Source: Oscillospiraceae bacterium (GTDB lineage: Bacteria > Bacillota > Clostridia > Oscillospirales > Oscillospiraceae). From it: a DNA stretch of 46,361 bases. Position numbers and translations under genes: made by a program. Positions within the stretch are counted from its first letter, which is position 1; every line of letters starts with the position of its first letter. The stretch lies in the NCBI GenBank assembly GCA_017398685.1, contig JAFQFH010000082.1, positions 1 to 46,361 on the forward strand, read 5' to 3'. Below, in pieces: positions 1 through 7,447 of the stretch. The notes beneath the pieces were generated by a model that was given only the letters and a program-made list of their open reading frames with translations, was not told where the DNA came from and did not search any database.

Positions 1-2538
1 GACGCCAGCCTTCTGCTCATCAACTCCGGCATGGCCCCTATGAAGCCCTACTTCAAGGGTGAGCAGGAGCCTCCCCGCAAGAGGGTATGCACCTGCCAGA
101 AGTGCATCCGTACCGGCGATATTGAAAATATCGGCAAAACCGCCCGCCACGGCACCTATTTTGAGATGCTTGGCAACTTCTCCTTTGGCGACTATTTCAA
201 GAAGGAAGCCATTGCATGGTGCTGGGAGTTTCTCACCTCTCCCCAGTGGGTGGGCATAGACCCTGACCGCCTCTATCCCTCCATCTATCAGGATGATGAC
301 GAGGCTTTTGAGATCTGGAACAAGGACATCGGCATCCCCGCCGAGCGTATCTTCCGCTTCGGCAAGGCCGACAACTTCTGGGAGCACGGCGCAGGCCCCT
401 GCGGCCCCTGCTCTGAGGTCTACTTTGACCGCGGCGAGGAATTCGGCTGCGGCAAGCCTGACTGCACTGTGGGCTGCGACTGCGACCGTTACATGGAAGT
501 CTGGAACAACGTCTTCTCCCAGTTTGACAATGACGGCAACAATAACTACACCGAGCTCAGCCAGAAGAATATCGACACCGGCATGGGCCTTGAACGTCTT
601 GCAGTTGTCTGCCAGGGCGTAAACTCCCTTTTCGATGTAGACACCGTCATGAACATCACAAACCGTGTCAGCGAGCTGACCGGTGCCTACTACGGAAAGA
701 GCACCAATATGGACGTGTCCCTGCGCGTCATTACCGACCATATCCGCTCCGCCACCTTTATGATCTGTGACGGCGTTCTCCCCTCCAACGAGGGCAGGGG
801 TTATGTCCTCCGCCGTCTTCTGCGCCGCGCTGCCCGCCACGGTAAGCTCCTTGGCGTAAACGAGCCCTTCCTCTACAAGGTCATTGATACCGTTGTCAAG
901 GAAAACGAGGGCCAGTACCCCGAGGTACGCGAAAAGCAGGGTTATATCACTAAGGTCGTCAAGACCGAGGAAGAAAACTTTGCCAAGACCATTGATGCCG
1001 GTATGCGCATCTTTGCCGAGCGTCTTGATGAGCATAAGGCCAAGGGTGAAACCGTTTTCTCCGGCGCCGATGCTTTCAAGCTCTACGATACCTATGGCTT
1101 CCCCATAGACCTGACCATTGAGATGTGCGCAGATGAGAACATGAGCGTGGATCAGGCTGGCTTCAAGGCTCTCATGGAAGAGCAGCGCGTCCGCGCCCGC
1201 AAGGCCCGTGAGGCGCTGGGCGATCTGGGCTGGGCCGGTCTTGAGTTCGGCAAGGAAATTCCTGACACCGCATTTGTGGGCTATGACGCCAACGAGTGTG
1301 AGAGTAAGGTTCTGGCAATAGTGGTTGACGGTGAGATGAGAGCTGCTGCACTTCAGGGTGAGGATGCCATCATCGTTCTCGACCAGACCGTCATGTACGC
1401 CGAGATGGGCGGACAGGTTGCAGACCACGGCATGATCTGCGCCGATGACACCTGCTTTGAGGTCAACAATGTCCTTAAAAATAAGGGCGGCAAGTTCATG
1501 CATTACGGCAAGGTAAATGCAGGCCAGATAAGCCTTGGCGACAGCGTGAAAGTCAGCATCGACACTACCCGCCGCGCCGCCATCCGCCGCGCCCACAGCG
1601 CCACCCATCTTCTCCACCACGCTCTGCGTGAGGTACTGGGTGAGCATGTAAATCAGGCCGGTTCTCTTGTTGAGCCTGATTTCCTCCGCTTTGACTTCAC
1701 TCACTTCTCCGCCGTTGAGCCTGAGCAGCTCAGGCGCGTTGAGGAGCTTGTGAATACCGCTATTCTCGCAGGCAATACCGTTGATGTGCGCGAAATGAGC
1801 ATGGACGATGCCAAAAAGTCCGGCGCTACCGCACTTTTCGGTGAAAAATACGGTGATGTTGTCCGCGTGGTGCGCATGGGAGACAGCATGGAGCTTTGCG
1901 GCGGCACCCACCTTGACAATACCGCAAAGGCCGGCACCTTCCACATCATCTCCGAAGGCTCTGTTGCTTCCGGCGTACGCCGTATCGAAGCCAGCACCGG
2001 CCTTAACACCATCTCCGCTCTCCGCGAAAATGAGCGCATCCTCAATACTCTCTCCGCCATGTTCAAGGCAAGCCCTGCCGACCTCTTCAACCGCGTAGAG
2101 CAGCTCAATACCGAGCTGAAAGAGGCAAAGCGCGTGATCGACCAGTTCAAGGCCAAGGAGTCTGCCAGCGGTGCCGATGATATCATCAAAAACGCAAAGG
2201 ACATCAAGGGCCTGCACGTTGCTACCGCCAAGATGGACTGCTGCGATGCCAACGCCCTCAGACAGCTGGGCGACCTTATCCGTGACAAGGACAGCTCCTG
2301 TGTTGCAGTTATCTCCACCGTCAATAACGGCAAGATAAGCTTCCAGTGCGTGTGCAGCAAGGCAGCCATTGAAAAGGGCGTCAAGGCCGGCGATGTCATA
2401 AAGAACATCACCGCCATAGTCGGCGGTAAGGGCGGCGGCAAGCCTGACTCCGCAATGGGCGGCGGCAGTGACGTAAGCAAGCTGGACGAGGCTCTCAAGG
2501 CTGTTGAGGCCTATGTAAACGAAAAGGTAAAGGAGTAA
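1..2538 (+). CDS. alaS: Alanyl-tRNA synthetase, 5'-truncated by window edge
   Basis: Charges tRNA-Ala with alanine in the cytoplasm and edits mischarged tRNA. The reading frame is open from base 1. The first visible residues (DASLLLINSGMAPMKPYF) are the class II catalytic core near the normal N terminus, so roughly 30-40 residues probably lie off the window. The order is aminoacylation domain, tRNA-recognition region, then the editing domain with the zinc-type HSATHLLHH motif (near base 1597) and the CGGTH motif (near base 1898). A C-Ala domain with the Gly-rich GGKGGGKPDSAMGGG stretch follows near the end. The stop is 1-4 bases before the HIT gene, suggesting co-transcription. Identity is very secure. 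Confidence 0.98.
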   Translation, partial: DASLLLINSGMAPMKPYFKGEQEPPRKRVCTCQKCIRTGDIENIGKTARHGTYFEMLGNFSFGDYFKKEAIAWCWEFLTSPQWVGIDPDRLYPSIYQDDDEAFEIWNKDIGIPAERIFRFGKADNFWEHGAGPCGPCSEVYFDRGEEFGCGKPDCTVGCDCDRYMEVWNNVFSQFDNDGNNNYTELSQKNIDTGMGLERLAVVCQGVNSLFDVDTVMNITNRVSELTGAYYGKSTNMDVSLRVITDHIRSATFMICDGVLPSNEGRGYVLRRLLRRAARHGKLLGVNEPFLYKVIDTVVKENEGQYPEVREKQGYITKVVKTEEENFAKTIDAGMRIFAERLDEHKAKGETVFSGADAFKLYDTYGFPIDLTIEMCADENMSVDQAGFKALMEEQRVRARKAREALGDLGWAGLEFGKEIPDTAFVGYDANECESKVLAIVVDGEMRAAALQGEDAIIVLDQTVMYAEMGGQVADHGMICADDTCFEVNNVLKNKGGKFMHYGKVNAGQISLGDSVKVSIDTTRRAAIRRAHSATHLLHHALREVLGEHVNQAGSLVEPDFLRFDFTHFSAVEPEQLRRVEELVNTAILAGNTVDVREMSMDDAKKSGATALFGEKYGDVVRVVRMGDSMELCGGTHLDNTAKAGTFHIISEGSVASGVRRIEASTGLNTISALRENERILNTLSAMFKASPADLFNRVEQLNTELKEAKRVIDQFKAKESASGADDIIKNAKDIKGLHVATAKMDCCDANALRQLGDLIRDKDSSCVAVISTVNNGKISFQCVCSKAAIEKGVKAGDVIKNITAIVGGKGGGKPDSAMGGGSDVSKLDEALKAVEAYVNEKVKE

Positions 2539-2542
2539 TATG

Positions 2543-2890
2543 ATGAAAGACGCAAACTGCATTTTCTGCAAGATCATTGACGGCGCTATCCCCAGCACCA
2601 AGGTGTACGAGGACGAATATGTCTTCGCCATGCGTGACATCAATCCTCAGGCTCCCGTTCATATCCTTGTGCTCCCCAAGGAGCATATCTGCTGTGCTGA
2701 CGCTATAGACGAAAGCAACAGCGTTTACGTTGCCAAGATTTTTGAAGCCATCGCAAAGATAGCCAAGGCCGAGGGCCTTGAAAAGGGCTACAGAGTCATC
2801 AACAACTGCGGTGAAGACGGCGGACAGACCGTTATGCACCTGCACTATCACATCCTCGGCGGCGTTAAGCTCTCCGAGAAGATAATCTGA
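2543..2890 (+). CDS. HIT (histidine triad) family hydrolase
   Basis: Small HIT protein of about 115 residues, the usual HinT length. This family hydrolyses nucleoside phosphoramidates and related AMP conjugates. The N terminus has the Cys pair of many bacterial HIT proteins (CIFCKII), and the C terminus has the catalytic triad motif HLHYHILGG. Two ATGs are adjacent. An AGGAG at 2531-2535 favours the second (7-base spacing) over the one at 2540. It directly follows alaS, and HIT enzymes can act on aminoacyl-AMP leaving synthetases, so the pairing is functionally sensible, but that link is inference. Confidence 0.93.
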   Translation: MKDANCIFCKIIDGAIPSTKVYEDEYVFAMRDINPQAPVHILVLPKEHICCADAIDESNSVYVAKIFEAIAKIAKAEGLEKGYRVINNCGEDGGQTVMHLHYHILGGVKLSEKII

Positions 2891-2900
2891 CATGAAATAA

Positions 2901-2940
2901 GGCCGCGCGGGTCACTGGCACTGCCATGGGCTCACGCGGT
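2901..2940 (+). other. Imperfect hairpin between HIT gene and comEC
   Basis: CCGCG (2903-2907) can pair with CGCGG (2935-2939) around an inner TGGC-ACT-GCCA stem. There is no following T-run, so it is not a standard intrinsic terminator. It may be a processing or attenuating structure in the leader of comEC. The rest of this 75-base gap shows nothing else. Confidence 0.3.
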
Positions 2941-2965
2941 CAATTTAATTTGGCTGGGTATAAGT

Positions 2966-5239
2966 ATGAGAAAGCTTGCCTGTGGCGCACTGGCCTTTTC
3001 GGCTGCAATATTTGCTGCAAATTACATATTGCCTTTCAGCTGGCTGCCTTTATTGGCCTCCGCGCTTGCCATTTTGGGTCTGAGTCTGGTATTATTAAGG
3101 CGAAAATGGCTTTTGGGTTTTGAGATAGCCATTATATCCGCAGCCGTTGGCTTGGCTGTATTCTGCCTGCACAGCGCCGTAACTTCCATAGCGGCGGAAA
3201 AATTCTCCGGAAGTAAACTTGAAATAAGCGCGGTTATAAGAGATTATCCTCGTGTATACGAGGACTATTGCAGTGTGGAGCTGCATTTGACAGGGGAGAA
3301 TACACCCAGGCTCAAAGCGCTTTTGTATGACAGCGAAAAGGTTCTTGATGGGGCTTTGCCGGGTCAGCGCATACGGCTGACTGCCACACTTCGCTCAGCA
3401 GACAGCCGCTACGGCGAGGACTACGATTATTACTATTCAAAAGGCATATATCTCATAGCAAACTCTAACTCTGAAGCGGAGCTTTTATCCCGTGCACCGG
3501 CCATTTTTTACTTTCCGGCTTATTTTAAACACGGTATTACAAACCTTCTGGACAGACTCTTCCCTGAAGATACCGCCGCCTTCATGCGCTCACTGATGCT
3601 GGGTGACAAGAGCAGGCTTTATGATGACGTGGAGCTTTATACCGCACTCAGCCGGGCGGGACTCATGCATATTGCAGCAGTTTCCGGTATGCATATGGCC
3701 TTTCTTGCTCTTTTTATCCGGGGCATATTTGGCCGTGGCAGGAGAGGAAATATGGTCTGCATTCCGCTTTTGTGGATTTTTGCCTTCATCACCGGAGCAA
3801 CTCCATCGGCAATGAGAGCAGCTTTTATGCTGACTGTACTGCTTATGGCACCCATACTTCGCCGTGAAAACGATACGCTTACCTCGCTGTCGGCGGCTCT
3901 TGCATTGATTTTACTTGCGAACCCCTATGCCGCAGCCAGCGTCAGCCTACAGCTTTCTTTCGCGGCCATTGCGGGGCTTATGTGCTTTTCCGGCTGGATA
4001 GAAAAGAGTGTCCTTTCCCTTATCCACAGCGATAAAGTAAAAAATCTTCTTGCACTGCCCATAAAAGTCAGCTCCGCTTCACTTGCGGTAATGCCTTTCA
4101 CCGTGCCTCTTATGGCTGTGCATTTTGGCTACATATCGCTGCTTTCGCCTTTGAGCAATGTGCTTGCATTGTGGGCGGTGCCGATTGTTTTCTGCGGCGG
4201 TTTTGTGTGCTGCGGCCTTGGTGCGGTAATTCCGGCGCTGGGTGTGGCAGCTGCGTGGCTTTTGTCCTGGGTGGCCCGCTGGATTTTCCTTGTGGCAAAG
4301 CTTGTCTCCGGTATCAGCTTTGCTGTGGCCTATCTGGACAGTTCCTTTATGTGGATGTGGCTATTTGCGAGTGCGGCTGCATTCGTGGCGGCTCTTTTTA
4401 TAAAAGGCAGACCCATTGTGAAGCTTCTGTATCCCGCTATGCTTTGCGTAATTCTCTTTGCTCAGGCGAATGCACTTGCCCGTTGGTACTATTCCTCCGG
4501 AAGCGGTACCATGGCAGCGCTGGATGTGGGACAGGGACAGAGCCTTGCCTTCATCGGAAATGAGGCAGCGGCAGTGGTGGATTGCGGCAGCACCGCAACA
4601 GCGGACAATGCTGGTGAACTGACGGCGGCCTATCTTAAAAGCCGGGGTATACATACGCTTGACGCGCTTATTCTCACGCATCTGCACAGCGACCATGTAA
4701 ACGGTGTTTTGATGCTGATGGAGCTTGTGGATGTTAAGGATATCTATATACCCATTTCTCCACAGGATGATGAGGGCTATCTTCCACTGATAGAGAAAAG
4801 CGCTGCAAGACACGGCAGCAGCATCAATTTTGTATCGGAAGATACCAAGCTCCGCTTGGGAAATCTGCACATTATGCTCTATGAACCGGCTGCAAAGGGC
4901 GATGCCAACGAAAGATGCGTTATGTGCAAAGCGGAACTGGATGACTACAGTATGCTTATAACCGCAGACGGGGATATAGGCGCTGAAAACGAGCTGACAG
5001 CGGAGCATGAGCTGAGCGATGTGGATGTGCTCATTGCAGGCCACCACGGCTCAAGGTATTCTCTGGGCAGGGCGCTACTGGATGAGCTTTGTGCAGATAC
5101 GGCAATAATAAGCGTAGGCTACAATAACTACGGGCATCCCACGTATGAGGTGCTTGAAAGACTTGCAGCATACGGATATGATATATACAGAACTGACCTG
5201 AACGGCACTGTGGAGATAAGACCGCAGAGACAGGATTGA
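2966..5239 (+). CDS. comEC: ComEC/Rec2-type DNA uptake channel protein
   Basis: Integral membrane protein of 757 residues, typical ComEC size, which forms the channel for single-stranded DNA in natural transformation. An N-terminal membrane anchor and OB-like region come first. The Competence domain follows, starting near DRLFPEDTAAFMRSLMLGDK, with many hydrophobic helices and the typical AAVSGMHMA motif. The C-terminal part is a metallo-beta-lactamase-like domain with DVGQGQ, THLHSDHVNG (metal-binding HxHxDH) and GHHGSRYS. The ribosome binding site is weak. The stop at 5237-5239 abuts holA, an arrangement common in Firmicutes. No other competence genes are in the window, so whether the cell is transformable is unknown. 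Confidence 0.95.
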   Translation: MRKLACGALAFSAAIFAANYILPFSWLPLLASALAILGLSLVLLRRKWLLGFEIAIISAAVGLAVFCLHSAVTSIAAEKFSGSKLEISAVIRDYPRVYEDYCSVELHLTGENTPRLKALLYDSEKVLDGALPGQRIRLTATLRSADSRYGEDYDYYYSKGIYLIANSNSEAELLSRAPAIFYFPAYFKHGITNLLDRLFPEDTAAFMRSLMLGDKSRLYDDVELYTALSRAGLMHIAAVSGMHMAFLALFIRGIFGRGRRGNMVCIPLLWIFAFITGATPSAMRAAFMLTVLLMAPILRRENDTLTSLSAALALILLANPYAAASVSLQLSFAAIAGLMCFSGWIEKSVLSLIHSDKVKNLLALPIKVSSASLAVMPFTVPLMAVHFGYISLLSPLSNVLALWAVPIVFCGGFVCCGLGAVIPALGVAAAWLLSWVARWIFLVAKLVSGISFAVAYLDSSFMWMWLFASAAAFVAALFIKGRPIVKLLYPAMLCVILFAQANALARWYYSSGSGTMAALDVGQGQSLAFIGNEAAAVVDCGSTATADNAGELTAAYLKSRGIHTLDALILTHLHSDHVNGVLMLMELVDVKDIYIPISPQDDEGYLPLIEKSAARHGSSINFVSEDTKLRLGNLHIMLYEPAAKGDANERCVMCKAELDDYSMLITADGDIGAENELTAEHELSDVDVLIAGHHGSRYSLGRALLDELCADTAIISVGYNNYGHPTYEVLERLAAYGYDIYRTDLNGTVEIRPQRQD

Positions 5240-5241
5240 CC

Positions 5242-6282
5242 ATGGCAAAGAAAAGCAGCAAAGACGAGAAAAAACTCAATTACGTGGCTGAGATAAAGAA
5301 ACTCGAGGAGGAGGGCCCCCGGAATTTGTACCTTATGTATGGCCCGGAGGACTATCTGAGAGAGCAGTATCTTATCCGCCTTAAAAAGCTCTGCCTTCCT
5401 GACGGGGAGGATGGCTTCAGCTACCGGCGCATAAACGGTCCGGAGCTGGATGCGGTTGAGCTTGCGCAGGCCATTGATGCAGTGCCATTCATGTCCGAGC
5501 GCACATTTATAGAGCTTCGTGATGTGGATATAAACAAGCTCAGACAGGCGGAAGAAATTGTAAAGCTGCTGGCGGACATCCCGGAGTACTGCACTATTGC
5601 CTTTGTACAGCCCGGCGGCTATGAGCCCGACAACCGGCTCAAGCAGGTAAAGGCCATCCGTGAGCATGGCTACAGCATGAACTTTGTCCAGCAGTCCCAA
5701 AGTCAGCTCTATGGCTGGGTGGGGAGGCGCTTTGCGGCGGCAGGTAAGAGCGTGGATTTTGACGCGGTGCAGCGGCTTATCTTCATAAGCGGTGACCTTA
5801 TGAACCGCCTCATCCCTGAAATTGAGAAGATAGCGGCCTATGCAAAGGGCGAGCGGGTCACGGTTTCCGATGTGGATGCGGTGGCCCACCATATCCCCGA
5901 TGCGGACATTTTCAGCATCACCGAGTTCATTGCAAAAAAAGAGTATAACAACGCTGTTGAGATACTTTCCGAGCTTCTTGCCGACAAAAGCAACGAGCCT
6001 ATTTTTATCCTTGCCATACTTGGCAAGCAGATGCGCCAGCTGTATGCTGCAAAGCTTGCCCTTGAGCAGGGGATGGACATCTCAAAGCTCATGGAGAAAT
6101 GCAAAATAAAGTATGAATTTGTCGCAAAGAAGCTGGTTTCGGCAGCCAGAGCCTATGAGCTTGAACAGCTCAGGACCTCCCTTGAACTTTGCGCCGAGGC
6201 GGACTATAAAATGAAAAGCAGCTCCGTGGACGACAGGGAGCTGCTTAAGGAGCTTGTTATCAGGATAGCGGCGGGGGCGTAA
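5242..6282 (+). CDS. holA: DNA polymerase III, delta subunit
   Basis: Delta subunit of the clamp loader, which opens the DnaN sliding clamp. About 346 residues, normal length. The N-terminal domain begins with a family-like LYLMYGPEDYLREQYL segment. Typical delta features follow, such as the FMSERTFIELRDVD stretch and the C-terminal helical collar domain with many Leu/Ala helices. An in-frame TTG at 5236 overlaps the comEC stop; the ATG at 5242 with an AGG about 7 bases upstream is preferred. It ends directly against rnmV. Confidence 0.93.
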   Translation: MAKKSSKDEKKLNYVAEIKKLEEEGPRNLYLMYGPEDYLREQYLIRLKKLCLPDGEDGFSYRRINGPELDAVELAQAIDAVPFMSERTFIELRDVDINKLRQAEEIVKLLADIPEYCTIAFVQPGGYEPDNRLKQVKAIREHGYSMNFVQQSQSQLYGWVGRRFAAAGKSVDFDAVQRLIFISGDLMNRLIPEIEKIAAYAKGERVTVSDVDAVAHHIPDADIFSITEFIAKKEYNNAVEILSELLADKSNEPIFILAILGKQMRQLYAAKLALEQGMDISKLMEKCKIKYEFVAKKLVSAARAYELEQLRTSLELCAEADYKMKSSSVDDRELLKELVIRIAAGA

Positions 6283-6864
6283 ATGGAAAAGGTCAAAGAA
6301 GTGATCGTGGTTGAGGGGCGCTACGACAAAAATACCCTCAGTCAGGTAGTTGACGCACACATAATAGAGACTTCGGGCTTCGGTATATTCAACGACAGGG
6401 AAAAACAGCGGCTTCTTACAAAACTGGCTGAAAGCCGCGGCCTCATCGTCCTCACCGACTCTGATGGTGCGGGTTTTGTCATCCGCAACTTTATAAAAGG
6501 CTGCGTTGACCCCAAATTTGTAAAGCACGCCTATATCCCGGAGATAGAAGGCAAGGAGCGGCGCAAGAGCAAAGCTTCCAAAGAAGGACAGCTTGGCGTT
6601 GAGGGTATGCGTCCGCAGGTGCTTCTGGATGCGCTGAAAAGGGCAAAAGCCACCTTTGATGACAGTGCGGATACTGCAAGGCCTGTCCTCATAAGCAAGG
6701 CAGATATGTATAAAATGGGCCTTTCCGGCGGAGAGGGCAGCCGTGCAAAGCGGCAGGAGCTTCTCAAGAAGCTGGATTTACCCCAAAAACTCAGTGCTGA
6801 CGCTCTTTTGGACGTGTTGAACGCTCTTATGACAAGGGAGGAGTTTTTCGCCCTTCAGCTTTGA
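6283..6864 (+). CDS. rnmV: RNase M5-like TOPRIM protein (DUF4093)
   Basis: A 193-residue TOPRIM nuclease of the RNase M5 type, which in Bacillus matures 5S rRNA. The N-terminal TOPRIM motifs are VVEGRYD (catalytic Glu) and LTDSDGAG (DxD). A VKHAYIPEIEG segment and the helical C-terminal DUF4093-like part (MGLSGGEGSRAKRQELL) follow. The ATG starts immediately after the holA stop with GGGGGCG upstream, so translation is probably coupled. Its last 10 bases overlap the end of a convergent small gene. In other Firmicutes rnmV often precedes ksgA/rsmA; that gene is not here. Confidence 0.88.
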   Translation: MEKVKEVIVVEGRYDKNTLSQVVDAHIIETSGFGIFNDREKQRLLTKLAESRGLIVLTDSDGAGFVIRNFIKGCVDPKFVKHAYIPEIEGKERRKSKASKEGQLGVEGMRPQVLLDALKRAKATFDDSADTARPVLISKADMYKMGLSGGEGSRAKRQELLKKLDLPQKLSADALLDVLNALMTREEFFALQL

Positions 6865-7103
6865 GCATCCTCAATAAATACAGAACCCAGAACCGCAATG
6901 AGCAGCAGGGCCTGACAAGTCTCGTTGAGAGCGCTTGCCGTCATAAAGAGGGTATAGCCCTCCATCATGCTGCCGTTCCATTCAAGCAGCAGCACAAAGC
7001 AGCATAGAAGCAGAAAGACGCAGAGCTGTATTGTCCTTAAAAATATGTACCATGCCTCCGGACACATGCTGAGCATCCGGTGAAAAACGCGCAAAAGCTT
7101 CAT
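6855..7103 (-). CDS. Small two-helix membrane protein, unknown
   Basis: 82 residues. I do not recognise the family. Two hydrophobic segments are visible: one around LCVFLLLCCFVLLLEW and one near the C terminus (LLLIAVLGSVFI). The first residues are basic (MKLLRVFHR), fitting an N-in topology. The start is fixed by a strong GGAGGTG 8-9 bases upstream on the minus strand; a longer reading frame to 7169 lacks such a site. It is convergent with rnmV and overlaps its last 10 bases. No terminator is visible between them. Confidence 0.6.
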   Translation of the reverse strand: MKLLRVFHRMLSMCPEAWYIFLRTIQLCVFLLLCCFVLLLEWNGSMMEGYTLFMTASALNETCQALLLIAVLGSVFIEDAQS

Positions 7104-7274
7104 AAAAAACACCTCCGCTATATTGTATCGGCGGAGGCGACTTGTTTCAATGTAAAATATCTGGCGCATATGGCATAATATAGCTGTGCGTTAAATGAAC
7201 AAGAGTTGATAAACTGTTCATAGAATATTATTGAAAATGCGGTGAAAGAGTTTTAGAATAAGCTGGATAGATTA

Positions 7275-7302
7275 AGTCCGCCGGCTGCAAAGCCGGCGGA
7301 CT
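7275..7302 (-). terminator. Hairpin terminator of tRNA-Arg
   Basis: A 12-bp perfect stem (AGTCCGCCGGCT / AGCCGGCGGACT) with a four-base loop lies immediately downstream of the tRNA CCA end on the minus strand and is followed by TTAATCT. The stem is strong but the T-run is weak. Confidence 0.65.
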
Positions 7303-7378
7303 GGCACCCCTGGCGTGACTCGAACACACTACATTCCGCTTAGGAGGCGGACCCTCTATCCTGGTGAGGTACAGGGGC
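7302..7378 (-). tRNA. tRNA-Arg (anticodon CCT)
   Basis: 77 nt read on the minus strand. The acceptor stem is GCCCCTG/CAGGGGT (first pair G-U), D stem CCTC/GAGG, anticodon stem TCCGC/GCGGA with loop CTCCTAA giving anticodon CCT (reads AGG), a 5-base variable region, T arm GTGTG-TTCGAGT-CACGC, discriminator G and an encoded CCA. All arms fold in a cloverleaf. A near-consensus promoter lies just upstream and a hairpin follows. Confidence 0.95.
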
Positions 7379-7399
7379 AAATTTGAATTTAGCCTATCT

Positions 7400-7428
7400 A
7401 TTCTAACTCCAAACCACATCAATGTCAA
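7400..7428 (-). promoter_or_regulatory. Sigma-A-type promoter of tRNA-Arg
   Basis: On the minus strand: TTGACA (7423-7428), a 17-base spacer, TAGAAT (7400-7405), about 22 bases upstream of the tRNA 5' end. It lies in the 5' region of the oppositely oriented ABC transporter gene. Confidence 0.8.
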
Positions 7429-7447
7429 CCGTAAAGGGAACAGGAAG

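Noticed and set aside
7364-7447. Upstream extension of the ABC transporter
   Set aside because: It would overlap the tRNA and its promoter, and the ATPase domain already starts normally at 7448.
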